A DNA stretch of 64,000 nt from Hyphomicrobiaceae bacterium (GTDB lineage Bacteria; Pseudomonadota; Alphaproteobacteria; Rhizobiales; Devosiaceae): contig JACKJF010000004.1 in NCBI GenBank assembly GCA_020638095.1, forward strand, positions 868,001 through 932,000, read 5' to 3'. A program made the position numbers and the translations under genes. The notes beneath the pieces were generated by a model, which searched no databases, was not told where the DNA came from, and worked only from the letters and a program-made list of their open reading frames with translations. The first letter of the stretch is position 1. Every line of letters starts with the position of its first letter. Shown in pieces: positions 36,609-47,173 of the stretch.

Positions 36609-39600
36609 ATGCCCAAACGCACCGACATCAAATCGATCATGATCATCGGCGCCGGGCCTATCATCATCGGTCAGGCCTGCGAGTTCGACTATTCGGGCAC
36701 CCAGGCGGTCAAGGCACTGAAGGACGAAGGCTACCGCATCGTCCTGATCAATTCGAACCCGGCCACCATCATGACCGATCCGGATCTGGCCGACGCGACC
36801 TATATGGAACCGATCACGCCGGAAATGGTCGCCAAGATCATCGAAAAGGAACGGCCCGACGCCCTGCTGCCCACCATGGGCGGCCAGACGGCGCTGAACT
36901 GCGCGCTGACCCTGAGAAAGATGGGCGTGCTCGACAGGTTCGGCGTCGAAATGATCGGCGCCACCGCCGAAGCGATCGACAAGGCTGAGGACCGCGATCT
37001 TTTCCGCGAGGCGATGAAAAAGATCGGGCTCGAAACCGCCAAGGCCGCCTTCGTCAACACGTCCGAGTTGAAGCAGCGCTTTGCCGACGAGCACCAAGCC
37101 GGCCTCGACGCGCTCAACGCTCAAGGCGCGACTTCGGCTGAAATTGCGGCATTCGAGGCCGACTGGGCCAAGGGCGAACGCATGCGCCGGGAAGAGCACC
37201 GGCTCACGGCGCAGTTGCAGGCCCTGCAGGCCTCGCGCGTTACCGGGCTGCCCGCCATCGTCCGGCCGTCCTTCACCCTTGGTGGGACCGGCGGCGGCAT
37301 CGCCTACACGCTCGAAGAACTCTACGACATCGTCCTGTCGGGCGTTGACGCCTCACCCACCAACGAGGTCCTCGTCGAAGAATCCATCCTCGGCTGGAAG
37401 GAATTCGAGATGGAGGTGGTGCGCGACAAGGCCGACAATTGCATCATCATCTGCTCGATCGAAAACGTCGACCCGATGGGGGTTCATACCGGCGACTCCA
37501 TCACCGTCGCCCCGGCCCTGACCCTCACCGACAAGGAATACCAGATCATGCGCGACGCCTCGATCGCCGTTCTGCGCGAGATCGGGGTGGAAACCGGCGG
37601 CTCGAACGTCCAGTTCGCCATCAATCCGGCCGACGGGCGCATGATCGTCATCGAGATGAACCCGCGCGTGTCGCGTTCGTCGGCCCTCGCTTCCAAGGCA
37701 ACCGGATTTCCCATTGCCAAGGTCGCAGCGCGGCTCGCCGTTGGCTACACGCTCGACGAGCTCGAAAACGACATCACCGGCGGCGCAACCCCGGCCAGTT
37801 TCGAGCCGACCATCGACTACGTCGTGACCAAAATCCCGCGTTTCGCCTTCGAGAAATTCCCGGGCGCCGCACCGCTTCTCAACACGTCGATGAAGTCGGT
37901 CGGTGAAGCCATGGCCATCGGCCGCACCTTTGCCGAGAGCTTCCAGAAGGCCCTGCGCTCGCTCGAGACGGGTCTGACTGGCCTGAATGAAATCCTCATC
38001 CCCGGCCTCGGTGAAGGCGAAGACAAGAACGCCATCCGCGCCGCCCTCGGAACACCGACGCCCGATCGTATTCTGCACGTTGCCCAGGCCATGCGCCTCG
38101 GTTTCACCAATGAGCAGGTGTTTCAGGCCTGCAAGATCGATCCCTGGTTTCTTGAGCAGATCCGCACCATCGTCGAAACCGAAAAGAAGATCCGAGAAAT
38201 CGGCCTGCCCGATGATGCCGACAACCTGCGCATGCTGAAATCGATGGGCTTTTCGGACGCGCGGCTCGCCGAGCTTTCGGGCACGAGCGGCTCCAAGGTC
38301 CGTTCCCTGCGGCGCGAACTTGGCGTCCGGCCCGTCTACAAGCGTATCGACACCTGCGCCGCCGAATTCGCGGCCCCGACCGCCTACATGTATTCGACCT
38401 ACGAAATGCCGTTCGCCGGCACGGTGTCGGACGAGGCCTTGCCCTCTGACAAAAAGAAGGTCGTCATTCTCGGCGGCGGGCCCAACCGCATCGGCCAAGG
38501 CATCGAATTCGATTACTGCTGCTGCCACGCCGCCTTCTCGCTGTCGGACGCGGGCTATGAGACCATCATGGTCAACTGCAACCCCGAGACCGTTTCGACC
38601 GATTACGACACCTCCGACCGGCTCTATTTCGAGCCGCTGACTGAGGAAGACGTGATCGAAATTCTCGAAACCGAGAAATCGCGCGGCACCCTGCACGGCG
38701 TCATCGTTCAGTTCGGCGGCCAGACCCCGCTCAATCTCGCCGAAGCCGTCGAAAAGGCCGGCGTGCCCATTCTCGGCACCCAGCCCGACGCCATCGACCT
38801 CGCCGAAGACCGCGACCGGTTCATGAAGCTTTTGCACCGGTTGGAGCTCAACCAGCCGCAGAACGGCATCGCCTATTCGCTCGAACAGGCGCGCATGGTC
38901 GCCGACAAGATCGGTTTCCCGCTGGTCATCCGTCCGTCCTACGTGCTTGGCGGCCGGGCTATGGCCATCGTCACCGGCCCGGAGATGTTCGAATCCTACG
39001 TGCAGTCGACTCTGACTGAACTCGTGCCTCACGAAATCCGTGCCAAATATCCCAACGACAAGACCGGTCAGATCAACTCGGTCCTCGCCGATAACCCGCT
39101 TCTCTTCGACGCCTATCTTCAGGGCGCAACCGAGATCGACGTCGATTGCCTGAGCGATGGCACCGATGTCTTCGTCGCCGGGATCATGGAGCATATCGAG
39201 GAAGCCGGCATCCATTCGGGCGACAGCGCATGCTCCCTGCCCCCGGCCAACCTCGCGCCGGCCATCATCGCCGAACTCAAGCGGCAATCGCGTGAACTGG
39301 CGATCGCCCTCAAGGTCGGCGGGCTGATGAACGTGCAATTCGCGGTCCAGGGCCAGACGATCTTCATCATCGAGGTCAATCCCCGCGCCTCGCGCACCGT
39401 GCCGTTCGTCGCCAAGGTCATCGGCCAGCCGATCGCCAAGATCGCCTCGCGCATCATGGCCGGAGAGAAGTTGCAGAGCTTCGGCCTGACCGAGCCGAAC
39501 CTTCGCCACATCGCGGTCAAGGAAGCGGTCTTTCCCTTTGCCCGTTTTCCCGGCGTCGATCCGGTGCTCGGCCCCGAAATGCGTTCGACCGGCGAAGTCA

Positions 39601-40070
39601 TCGGGCTCGACACCGGCTTTGCCATGGCCTTCGCCAAGTCGCAGCTTGGCTCGGGCACGCAGTTGCCGCGCGAAGGCACGGTTTTCGTCTCGGTTCGCGA
39701 CGAAGACAAGGAGGCGATCACGCCGGCGATGAAGAAGCTCCACGACATGGGATTCAGGATCATCGCCACCGGCGGCACTCAGCGGCATCTCGAAGAACAC
39801 GGCGTCCCCGCCCGCAAGGTCAACAAGGTGCTCGAAGGCCGGCCGAATGTTGTCGACGAAATGAAGAACGGCGATGTTCACCTCGTCATCAACACGACGG
39901 GTGGATCGAAGTCCGTCTCCGACAGCCGCTCCATCCGCCGCACCGCGCTGATGGACAAAATCCCCTATTACACGACGACTGCTGGTGCCATCGCCGCCGT
40001 CGCGGCCATATCCGCCTGCCGCGAGGGCGATCTCACCGTGCGCTCGGTGCAGGATTATTTCGCGGCATAG
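36609..40070 (+). CDS. carB: Carbamoyl-phosphate synthase large subunit
   Basis: CarB joins bicarbonate, ammonia from CarA, and two ATP into carbamoyl phosphate. The 1153-residue protein has two homologous ATP-grasp halves (start [22 protein letters not shown] and the second-half [20 protein letters not shown]) and a C-terminal MGS-like regulatory domain ([31 protein letters not shown]). It is about 80 residues longer than E. coli CarB because of a helical insertion in the first half (roughly residues 155-205, [23 protein letters not shown]...), common in Rhizobiales. carA is 12 kb upstream on the same strand. The stop overlaps the convergent AraC gene by 16 bases. Confidence 0.99.
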   Translation: MPKRTDIKSIMIIGAGPIIIGQACEFDYSGTQAVKALKDEGYRIVLINSNPATIMTDPDLADATYMEPITPEMVAKIIEKERPDALLPTMGGQTALNCALTLRKMGVLDRFGVEMIGATAEAIDKAEDRDLFREAMKKIGLETAKAAFVNTSELKQRFADEHQAGLDALNAQGATSAEIAAFEADWAKGERMRREEHRLTAQLQALQASRVTGLPAIVRPSFTLGGTGGGIAYTLEELYDIVLSGVDASPTNEVLVEESILGWKEFEMEVVRDKADNCIIICSIENVDPMGVHTGDSITVAPALTLTDKEYQIMRDASIAVLREIGVETGGSNVQFAINPADGRMIVIEMNPRVSRSSALASKATGFPIAKVAARLAVGYTLDELENDITGGATPASFEPTIDYVVTKIPRFAFEKFPGAAPLLNTSMKSVGEAMAIGRTFAESFQKALRSLETGLTGLNEILIPGLGEGEDKNAIRAALGTPTPDRILHVAQAMRLGFTNEQVFQACKIDPWFLEQIRTIVETEKKIREIGLPDDADNLRMLKSMGFSDARLAELSGTSGSKVRSLRRELGVRPVYKRIDTCAAEFAAPTAYMYSTYEMPFAGTVSDEALPSDKKKVVILGGGPNRIGQGIEFDYCCCHAAFSLSDAGYETIMVNCNPETVSTDYDTSDRLYFEPLTEEDVIEILETEKSRGTLHGVIVQFGGQTPLNLAEAVEKAGVPILGTQPDAIDLAEDRDRFMKLLHRLELNQPQNGIAYSLEQARMVADKIGFPLVIRPSYVLGGRAMAIVTGPEMFESYVQSTLTELVPHEIRAKYPNDKTGQINSVLADNPLLFDAYLQGATEIDVDCLSDGTDVFVAGIMEHIEEAGIHSGDSACSLPPANLAPAIIAELKRQSRELAIALKVGGLMNVQFAVQGQTIFIIEVNPRASRTVPFVAKVIGQPIAKIASRIMAGEKLQSFGLTEPNLRHIAVKEAVFPFARFPGVDPVLGPEMRSTGEVIGLDTGFAMAFAKSQLGSGTQLPREGTVFVSVRDEDKEAITPAMKKLHDMGFRIIATGGTQRHLEEHGVPARKVNKVLEGRPNVVDEMKNGDVHLVINTTGGSKSVSDSRSIRRTALMDKIPYYTTTAGAIAAVAAISACREGDLTVRSVQDYFAA

Positions 40071-41002
40071 CGCGTGCGGCTTGAGAGTCCATCGGTCTCG
40101 GTTATCGCTGCAACCGGATCGTCTTCTGCTGCGAGCCGCGCTCCAAGCAGTCGGTAGAACCAGAAGCTTTCTTCGGTCTCGATCAGTTCCATGATCCGCG
40201 CCGGAGGCATGCCGGTGACCCTGCGAACCTGCCGACCCATATGGGCCTGGTCGGCGTAGCCGAATTCCTGGGCAAGACCTGCCAGATCGCGGGTTCCTTC
40301 CTCGAACGAGCGCACGAACAGCTGTTCGACGCGCGCCTGCTGGTCAAGATCGCGTTGCGAAAAGCCTGACCATCGTTTTACCCGGCGCTGCAGCTGCCTG
40401 AGGCTTTTTCCGGCGCCGAGAGTGGCGGCGCGCATCGCCAGGGCGACGGCCCAGTCCTTGAACCAGACCGGACTGATGCCGTCCCGTGGACGGCGTTGGC
40501 GCCACAGCGGCTCCAACCTGTCCTGAAACTGCAAAAAGCCCGCGCCAACTTCGCCAACCCGCGCCGCATCACGCACGATCTCGGCCAGATCCGGCGCGAG
40601 GACGTCGTCCATCGCTTGGGTCTTTTCACCGATGGCCTCTGCCGATGTGCCGGTCAGCGCCTGCCATGCCTCTGGATAGAAGACCACCGTAACGCCACAG
40701 GCAGCAGCCGGGCTCCACATGGTCGCGGGGTGTTGCCTGTGCCCGTTCACCGAGAGCACGGGCAATTTCTCAAATTGAACTTGGCCGCCGGACCTTCTGA
40801 GTTCGAAGACCTCGCCCTGCTTGATCCAGGAAAGACCGCAATAGGGTGATCGCGGAAAATGGCTGATCCGCTGCGCGTCGCTCATGGCAACGCCGCGCGT
40901 GTCCCGCACGACGGCCATGGCAATGCACCCCGCCAGCGCCCGTCGCGGCAACAGCAGATAGCCGCGCTCCCGATCCGACACGCGGCGGCCATCGCCCGTC
41001 AT
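40055..41002 (-). CDS. AraC-family transcriptional regulator
   Basis: A regulator of about 315 residues. The C-terminal AraC domain shows both helix-turn-helix units in degenerate form: [40 protein letters not shown]. The N-terminal half ([28 protein letters not shown]...) is the sensing part seen in DUF6597-type AraC proteins, with unknown ligand. The ATG at 41000-41002, after GGGG, is preferred; a TTG nine codons upstream is possible. It diverges from the orphan nuoB-like gene (starts 118 bases apart) and could regulate it. Convergent with carB. Confidence 0.85.
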   Translation of the reverse strand: MTGDGRRVSDRERGYLLLPRRALAGCIAMAVVRDTRGVAMSDAQRISHFPRSPYCGLSWIKQGEVFELRRSGGQVQFEKLPVLSVNGHRQHPATMWSPAAACGVTVVFYPEAWQALTGTSAEAIGEKTQAMDDVLAPDLAEIVRDAARVGEVGAGFLQFQDRLEPLWRQRRPRDGISPVWFKDWAVALAMRAATLGAGKSLRQLQRRVKRWSGFSQRDLDQQARVEQLFVRSFEEGTRDLAGLAQEFGYADQAHMGRQVRRVTGMPPARIMELIETEESFWFYRLLGARLAAEDDPVAAITETDGLSSRTRYAAK

Positions 41003-41120
41003 TCCCCAGCCTGAACCGTGTTCGATCAACTACCACTCGCGCGCCGAAAGTGTCGTTTTCATTCTATATCGTGGCGAAGCCGGGTGCGACAATGCGCGCC
41101 GATCACGATTGGAATCCGAA

Positions 41121-41645
41121 ATGCCTTCCTCCGTCAGCGCGAAGCCCGCAATGCCCGATGCGGCCACCGCCTTTTCGAACGGATTGGCCGACAAGGGATA
41201 CCTCGTCACCTCGAGCGAAGACCTGATCAACTGGGCCAGAACGGGCTCATTGCACATCCTGACCTTCGGGCTGGCCTGTTGCGCCGTTGAAATGATGCAA
41301 TTTGGCGCGCCGCGCTACGATTTCGACCGCTACGGCACCCCATTTCGCGGCTCACCCCGCCAGTCCGACGTCATGATCGTTGCGGGGACGCTGACCAACA
41401 AGATGGCCCCGGCCCTGCGCAAGGCCTACGACCAGATGCTCGAGCCGCGCTATGTCATCTCCATGGGCTCCTGCGCCAATGGCGGTGGCTACTATCATTA
41501 TTCCTATTCGGTCGTGCGGGGTTGCGACCGCATCATTCCCGTCGATATCTATGTTCCCGGCTGCCCGCCCACCGCCGAGGCTCTGCTCTACTCGATCCTG
41601 CTGCTGCAAAAGAAAATCCGCCGCACCGGCAGCATCGAACGATAG
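41121..41645 (+). CDS. NuoB-family protein encoded outside any Complex I operon
   Basis: A 174-residue protein closely matching NADH-quinone oxidoreductase subunit B, the subunit holding iron-sulfur cluster N2. All four ligands are present with NuoB spacing: Cys53 and Cys54 ([10 protein letters not shown]), Cys118 ([10 protein letters not shown]) and Cys148 ([12 protein letters not shown]). No other nuo gene is near; neighbours are an AraC regulator and RTX genes. An N-terminal extension (about 20 residues) differs from typical NuoB, and HILTFG and FGAPRYD replace the more usual MWMTFG and MSMPRYD. It may be a second NuoB copy, or serve another NiFe-hydrogenase-like or oxidoreductase complex. 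The ATG at 41121 follows GGAA. Confidence 0.9.
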   Translation: MPSSVSAKPAMPDAATAFSNGLADKGYLVTSSEDLINWARTGSLHILTFGLACCAVEMMQFGAPRYDFDRYGTPFRGSPRQSDVMIVAGTLTNKMAPALRKAYDQMLEPRYVISMGSCANGGGYYHYSYSVVRGCDRIIPVDIYVPGCPPTAEALLYSILLLQKKIRRTGSIER

Positions 41646-41768
41646 AGCAGCGCTGTTCGGGCGGGGCCAGAACCGGTCGCGGCGCTCCGACACGCGCCAT
41701 CTCTAGCAGCACGACCAAAGTCCTCTCACGACCGCCGCTCAGCTCAGGATCACGTGGTGCCGGAGGTC

Positions 41769-43142
41769 TCAGACGACGACATCGCCGGCACCAATATCAT
41801 GCAGGTCGACGCCATTGATCAGAACGAAGGTCCCCTTGAATTCAAAGCCAACCTTGTTGTTGTGCGTATTGCCGACCTCGAAAAAATGAGACAGCGCCTG
41901 ACTCTTCGTTCTGAAACCGAAGGCCGCTAAATTCAGCTTGTCTATTCCGTCCTCGAAGTCAGTGACGGTGTTGTCGTCCTGGTTTCTGCCGAAGTGGAAA
42001 AAGTCCCGCTCCGTACCGCCGGTTAGTTCGTCATTGCCCTTGCCGGCATAAAGATGGTCGATCCCCGCATCGCCCCCAATTATGTCATCGCCGGCGCGGC
42101 CCTTGATCGTGTCGTTGTCCGCCCCGCCATTGATGACGTCGTCATCCACTTGGCTTCCAATCAGCGTGTCATCTCCAGCATCCCCACTAACGGTGCCGTC
42201 CACACGCCCAAAACGGCCATTGAATGTGTCTGCCCCACCACCGAGGTTGATGTCGCCGAAAATATCACCACTGTTTCGGACAACATCATCAAGTGCGTTG
42301 CCCGAAATAGCGACACCCCCGGCGCCGGACATGACGCCCTTGTTAATTATGTTCACTGCAGCCGAATTGGCGTCCACTGAGACCGCGGCGCTTCCTCTTC
42401 CCGAAATTTCGCCAGAGTTGATGATCTTCAAATCCACAGAATCGGCAATACTGATCCCCGCGACGCCGGAGATACTGCCACTGTTTGTGATCAGCCCGTT
42501 CGAAACCAGTTGGAATATCATGCCGGAACTTGAAGTACCCGATATTACGCCCGCATTGTTGACCTGCAGACCATTGCTTGAATACGCCATGACTCCGACA
42601 TGTCCGCTCACGCTTCCGTGGTTCTGTAAAACTCCAATTTCGCAATCTCCAAAATAAACGGCGACGTGGGTCGCAGACGTAATATTTCCAGAGTTAAACA
42701 CGTTCAGATTTGCATCACCCGACAAATTTAGTCCTCTTTGTGCGAGACTATTAATTTCTCCGGTATTGACAATTCTGCTGAAATCACTGTTTGAGAGCTT
42801 TACAGCATCGCTACCGCTGATCTGACCTGCATTCGAAAGGAATGTGAATTGGTGGCTGACATTAACGCCCGCGTGCGAATCCGGGTCGCCGCGTACGACC
42901 CCTTCAACTCCGATCAAAAAGTTGAAACCGAATGCGCCCGTATCCGTAGACTGGAAATTCAGGCCGTAGCTTGATTGTGAAACGATGGTGCCATCGACAA
43001 CAATGTCGATATCGCCTTCGGAAGCACTAGTCATATTGATGGCATCGCCAGTGGCCACCAGCACGCCGACATCGGCCGGCACATAAAGAGTATCACCAGT
43101 ACCCAACGAAACCGTGCTGGTCGTATCTGTTTGAATAGTCAT
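41769..43142 (-). CDS. RTX-type calcium-binding protein with beta-helix repeats (RTX 1)
   Basis: A 457-residue protein without a classical signal peptide. Residues about 80-290 are 18-25-residue repeats of the type VxNSGxIxG (LITNSGSISG, LKIINSGEISG, VNIINKGVMSG), expected to coil as a right-handed beta-helix. Residues about 300-375 hold Gly/Asp nonapeptides that bind calcium (GDAGDDTLIG, GGADNDTIKGRAGDDIIGG, GKGNDELTGG). The end, from about DGIDKLNLAAFGFRTKSQ to GAGDVVV, is a module of about 65 residues shared by all five RTX proteins here. The layout is that of type I-secreted proteins with a C-terminal signal, but no exporter genes are nearby. GGGGGG precedes the ATG. Confidence 0.88.
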   Translation of the reverse strand: MTIQTDTTSTVSLGTGDTLYVPADVGVLVATGDAINMTSASEGDIDIVVDGTIVSQSSYGLNFQSTDTGAFGFNFLIGVEGVVRGDPDSHAGVNVSHQFTFLSNAGQISGSDAVKLSNSDFSRIVNTGEINSLAQRGLNLSGDANLNVFNSGNITSATHVAVYFGDCEIGVLQNHGSVSGHVGVMAYSSNGLQVNNAGVISGTSSSGMIFQLVSNGLITNSGSISGVAGISIADSVDLKIINSGEISGRGSAAVSVDANSAAVNIINKGVMSGAGGVAISGNALDDVVRNSGDIFGDINLGGGADTFNGRFGRVDGTVSGDAGDDTLIGSQVDDDVINGGADNDTIKGRAGDDIIGGDAGIDHLYAGKGNDELTGGTERDFFHFGRNQDDNTVTDFEDGIDKLNLAAFGFRTKSQALSHFFEVGNTHNNKVGFEFKGTFVLINGVDLHDIGAGDVVV

Positions 43143-43361
43143 CGCTTCACCCCCCGTTCAGCGCCAACAACGTCACGAGGTCACGCGAAGTTCTGCCCCG
43201 TCTCTCTTCTTGACGGGCAACATTGTGCCATTAGTCCCGGCCGATCAACCCGGCGCTTCCAGAATACGGGAAGTCGTCTTCGCGCCGCGGCCGACCGAAC
43301 CCGCCGAGAGCTTCCCGCGGGCAGACCCTGATGGCGGCGTATGGATGACCTGGAGAACGAG

Positions 43362-44615
43362 CTAAATCACCAGGTCACCAGCACCGATATCGCCAAGATC
43401 AACGCCTTTGATGAGTACGAACGTTCCCTTGAATTCGAAGCCGACCTTGTCGTTGTTCGCCGAGCCAACTTCAAAAAAATGGCTGAGAGCCTGCTTCTTG
43501 GTAGCAAAACCGAAGCCCTGAAGATCAATCTTGTCACTTCCGTCTTCGAAGTCGTGAACGAAGTCGTCCCCGGCATTGCGCCCAAAGGCAAAAATGTCGG
43601 CACCCGCGTCCCCGAACAGATCGTCATCACCTTTGCCGCCCACCAGCGTGTCCGCGTCGGCGCCACCGTGCAGGCTGTCGTCACCCGCGCCCCCGCGCAG
43701 CATGTCGGAATCCGCGTCACCGTAAAACCGGTCGTCGGCCGCCGATCCGATCAGCGTATCGAGCCCCGCGCCGCCCTGCACGGATGACGCAAATCCGCCC
43801 GCACGGCCAGTGTAGAAATCATCGTTGGCATCAAGCATCACCGCGCCTTCGATACGACCCGAATTGACGATGGTATCGACACTGGACGACCCGAGAATGG
43901 CACTGGATTCCCCAAAAATAACGCCATGATTATTGATCGTTAGCCCGCCGCTGTCCGATCCATCGACACCATAGTCGGCAGAAGATGTTGCACCGATCTG
44001 TCCGTCGTTCCTCAGCGAAAGGATCGCCCCCCCGTCTGCCAGCACACCCGTGCCGCCGCTCACCGTTCCGTAATTGTGAATGGTCGCGACCGTCGGGTTG
44101 ACGGTCTTTTCAACATGTATGCCTGCACTCGAAACGCCACCGCTGACAGTGCCGTGATTGTCGATGGTGAAGCCATTGGTGTTCGACAGATAGATTCCAT
44201 CGCCATCCGAAATGCTGGCAATCGTGCCGTAGTTGTTGACCACGCTCGTGTAAACCGAACCCGAGTTCATCGCCGTGAATTTGGCGCCAATCTCTCCGCT
44301 GATCACGCCCCAGTTGTTGACGGCCACGCTGGCGGAATCGAAGCGGATTCCGGCGCTGCCGTCCGCGAAGGCAGTTATCGACCCGCTGGCGCCGACCGTC
44401 AGAAAATTGACGCCGGACATGATACTGGCCCCAAAGCCAGTAACGTTCGCAACGACTCGCCCCTCCACGACAAGCGTGAGCTCGTCTGCGGAATTGCCTC
44501 CCGAGCGCAGGACGCCGATATTCCCATTGACCAGGATCGTGCCGTCGGGCCCGAGATAGTAGCTGTCGCCCGAGGCCAGCAGCACTGTCGACGTGTCGTC
44601 CGCCAGAAATGTCAT
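43362..44615 (-). CDS. RTX-type calcium-binding protein with beta-helix repeats (RTX 2)
   Basis: A 417-residue relative of RTX 1. The first 40 residues (DDTSTVLLASGDSYYLGPDGTILVN) are followed by repeats around VVNNYGTI, FTIDNHGTVSG, TIHNYGTVSG and LTINNHGVIFG, each about 20-25 residues. RTX nonapeptides come next (GGAGLDTLIG, GDADSDMLRGGAGDDSLHG, GGKGDDDLFGDAG), then the shared end module (DGSDKIDLQGFGFATKKQALSHFFEVG...GDLVI), which is nearly identical to RTX 1. GGAGACAA precedes the ATG at 44613-44615; an upstream open frame adds residues unlike the paralogues. It ends about 220 bases from RTX 1 on the same strand. Confidence 0.88.
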   Translation of the reverse strand: MTFLADDTSTVLLASGDSYYLGPDGTILVNGNIGVLRSGGNSADELTLVVEGRVVANVTGFGASIMSGVNFLTVGASGSITAFADGSAGIRFDSASVAVNNWGVISGEIGAKFTAMNSGSVYTSVVNNYGTIASISDGDGIYLSNTNGFTIDNHGTVSGGVSSAGIHVEKTVNPTVATIHNYGTVSGGTGVLADGGAILSLRNDGQIGATSSADYGVDGSDSGGLTINNHGVIFGESSAILGSSSVDTIVNSGRIEGAVMLDANDDFYTGRAGGFASSVQGGAGLDTLIGSAADDRFYGDADSDMLRGGAGDDSLHGGADADTLVGGKGDDDLFGDAGADIFAFGRNAGDDFVHDFEDGSDKIDLQGFGFATKKQALSHFFEVGSANNDKVGFEFKGTFVLIKGVDLGDIGAGDLVI

Positions 44616-44749
44616 CAATTGTCTCCGCAAAAAAAGCCCATCGCCCGGGCTCGGCAATCCGCGGAAATATGACGAAGATATCTGAAAAATCGGCAAATGA
44701 CCGGCACAGATTCAGGTGCCGGTGCGACGTCTATCCAAGTGCAATTGAG

Positions 44750-45924
44750 CTAGATGATCAGGTCCGATGCGGAAATATCTTTGAGATCAAGTCCGAGAAT
44801 AATGATCGACGTTCCGTGGGCCTCGAAACCTACCTTGTTGTCGTTTGTACTGCCGATTTCGAAGAAGAACGATAGAGCCTGGGCCGCTGTCTTGAACCCG
44901 AAGGCGCTGAGATCGAGTTTGTCGGTATGGTCCTGGAAGTCGAACACAGTGTCGTCGCCCTGGTTCCGTCCGAAGTGGAAATAGTCCCGGCTTCCGCCAC
45001 CCGTCAGTCCGTCATCGCCACGTCCACCGTAGAGGTGGTCGATGCCCGCATCGCCCGAAAGCGTGTCGTCGCCATCCCGACCGAAAACACGTCATTGTCG
45101 GCGCCACCGCTCAGAACATCGTCATCCGCCGCGCTCCCCCAGAGCGTGTCGCCGCCGGCCTCACCGTTCACTGTGCCATCCACCTGTTCATGCCCGCCGC
45201 GAAACGTGTCGGCACCACCACCAAGCATCAGGTCGCCGGAAATGAAGCCAAAGTTCTTCACGACATCATCCGTCAGCCCGAGCGCGATGGCATGGACGCC
45301 TCCGAAGATCGAACCTGTGTTGATCAGCGTCGTGGCGGCCGTCGAATTGGTTGTGTTGTCAATGCCGGTGGCGGTGGCATGGATTTCGCCCGAGTTCACG
45401 ATCCGCCCGTCACCACTGGCGAAATGGATGCCATTGGCGCCGAATAGGGCGCCACTGTTTGTGATGGCGGCGCCGGTGGCCGCCTGAAGGTGGATCGCGT
45501 CGGCGCCAAGACCCCAGATCGTTCCGGAATTGGCGATGGACGCGCTCGCCGCCGTGGTTAGCGATATGCCGGTCGTGCCTTCGATCAGGCCCGAATTGTC
45601 GACGATCGTGTGCTCCCCAGCTATGGCAACGCCAGCGAAGGACGATGTCGTGCCGGCCATCGACCGGACGATGCCGGTCTCGCCGACCTGCACCAGGTGG
45701 TTTGGGTCAGCGATATCCCGCGCGAGCGAAATACCCGACCCGCCGAAAGCGGCAACCGTTCCGTCGACATAAACCCGGTTCTTGTAGCCGTCGCCGCCGG
45801 GGATACTGGAGACTGCGGCGCCTCCATCATACGAGACGATAACGCCCAGCGGAACGTAAAGACTTGAATCAAGGCTGATTCCCGCCCCGCTGGTGGTGGT
45901 AGTCGCTATGGCATTGACCGACAT
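44750..45924 (-). pseudogene. RTX-type protein with a frameshift in the calcium-repeat region (RTX 3)
   Basis: Starts well (ATG 45922-45924 after GGAGGGG) and runs as a beta-helix RTX protein (MSVNAIATTTTSGAGISLDSSLYV, repeats such as TIVDNSGLIEG and SIANSGTIWG). The frame then breaks at the four-A run 45084-45087 (TTTT on the coding strand). Past that point the frame left behind ends at 45004, while another frame continues seamlessly with GRDGDDTLSGDAGIDHLYGG and the shared end module up to 44750. One extra T would restore a protein of about 391 residues with the repeat NDVFFGRDGDD. Either a recent mutation in a homopolymer, a phase-variable tract, or a sequencing error. Confidence 0.8.
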
Positions 45925-46046
45925 TTGAAGCCCCTCCGCTTCATTGCGAAATGGCTGAATTTACTGCCACCGCTGACCGCCAGCAATTCACGAATCGGCC
46001 TTGGCGCGGCGGATTTGAGCAATGAGTGACGGCTGAACTCTGGGGT

Positions 46047-47078
46047 TCAGGCGTCGGGCCAATGCGTCAGAAGTCCGTCGACGACCTGAAGCGCGGCGTC
46101 GATATCCTTCTTGCCGACATCGAGATGCGTAACCCAACGCTGATGGCCGTAACGCGAATGCACGCCGATGCCGTTTTCCCTCAACTGGTCGTCGAACCGC
46201 TGCGGATCACCTTCGACCACTGTCACGAACACCATGTTGGTCTGAACCGGTTCGACCTTGAGCTGAGGGTACTGCGACAACCCTTCGCCGAGCCGTTTTG
46301 CGTTTTCGTGGTCTTCGGCGAGCCGGTCGATATTGTTTTCGAGCGCATAAAGCCCCGCCGCGGCGACAATTCCCGCCTGCCGCATGCCGCCGCCGAGCAT
46401 CTTTCGGATGCGCCGCGCCCGCTCGATCAGATCACGTTGTCCGACGAGGACCGAGCCAAGGGGCGCGCCGAGGCCTTTGGACAGACAGACCGAAATCGTA
46501 TCGAAATGGCTGGCAATCTGTTGTGCACTGACACCGCCCGCCACCACCGCATTGAATAGCCGCGCGCCGTCGAGATGCATGCCGAGCCCATGCTGCCGCG
46601 CCAGCGCTTCGGCCTTTTCGATATAGTCGAGGGGCAAAACCTTGCCCCCGATCGTGTTTTCGAGCGCCAGCAGGCGGGTACGCGCGAAATGGATATCGTC
46701 AGGTTTGATCGCGGCAGCGACCGCCTCCAGCGAAAGTGTCCCGTCCGGCTCGTTTGGAATGGGCTGCGGTTGAATTGACCCGAGCACCGCCGCCCCGCCC
46801 GCTTCGTTGACATAGCAATGGGCCGCCATGCCGGCGATATATTCGTCGCCGCGCCCGCAATGGCTCATCAGCGCGGCAAGGTTGGACTGGGTTCCGGACG
46901 GCAGGAACAGCCCCGCCTCCCGCCCCAGCATCGCCGCCAGCGTCTCCTGCAGCCGGTTCACGGTCGGATCGTCGCCGTAGACATCGTCGCCGACTTCGGC
47001 CTCGGCCATGGCCCGCCGCATACCCTCGCTGGGCTTCGTCACCGTGTCGGAACGGAAATCGTGCGCGATCCACGTCAT
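46047..47078 (-). CDS. ltaE: Low-specificity L-threonine aldolase
   Basis: A PLP enzyme that splits threonine (and allo-threonine) into glycine and acetaldehyde. The 343 residues show the fold-type I pattern: DFRSDTVTKPSEGMRRAMAEAEVGDDVYGDDPTVNRLQ at the start, GTQSNLAAL, ENTIGGKVLPLDYIE, HLDGARLFNA with the cofactor Asp, and SVCLSKGLGAPLGSVL with the PLP Lys near residue 200. The ATG at 47076-47078 begins TWIAHDFRSDT; an upstream open frame is ignored. It sits between RTX 3 and RTX 4 on the same strand; no functional link to them is evident. Confidence 0.95.
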   Translation of the reverse strand: MTWIAHDFRSDTVTKPSEGMRRAMAEAEVGDDVYGDDPTVNRLQETLAAMLGREAGLFLPSGTQSNLAALMSHCGRGDEYIAGMAAHCYVNEAGGAAVLGSIQPQPIPNEPDGTLSLEAVAAAIKPDDIHFARTRLLALENTIGGKVLPLDYIEKAEALARQHGLGMHLDGARLFNAVVAGGVSAQQIASHFDTISVCLSKGLGAPLGSVLVGQRDLIERARRIRKMLGGGMRQAGIVAAAGLYALENNIDRLAEDHENAKRLGEGLSQYPQLKVEPVQTNMVFVTVVEGDPQRFDDQLRENGIGVHSRYGHQRWVTHLDVGKKDIDAALQVVDGLLTHWPDA

Positions 47079-47173
47079 CTTGGCTCTTGCTCCTGCAACC
47101 GGCCCAAGGTTGACCCATGCCGGCGCGCGCCGCAACGGCATTTTGGCAGCCTTGGGCCCGCTTTCGGTCGTGG

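Noticed and set aside
37353..39881. Open frame of 842 codons antisense to carB
   Set aside because: carB is a full-length conserved gene on the other strand. High GC makes long antisense frames common, and the antisense protein has no recognisable domain.
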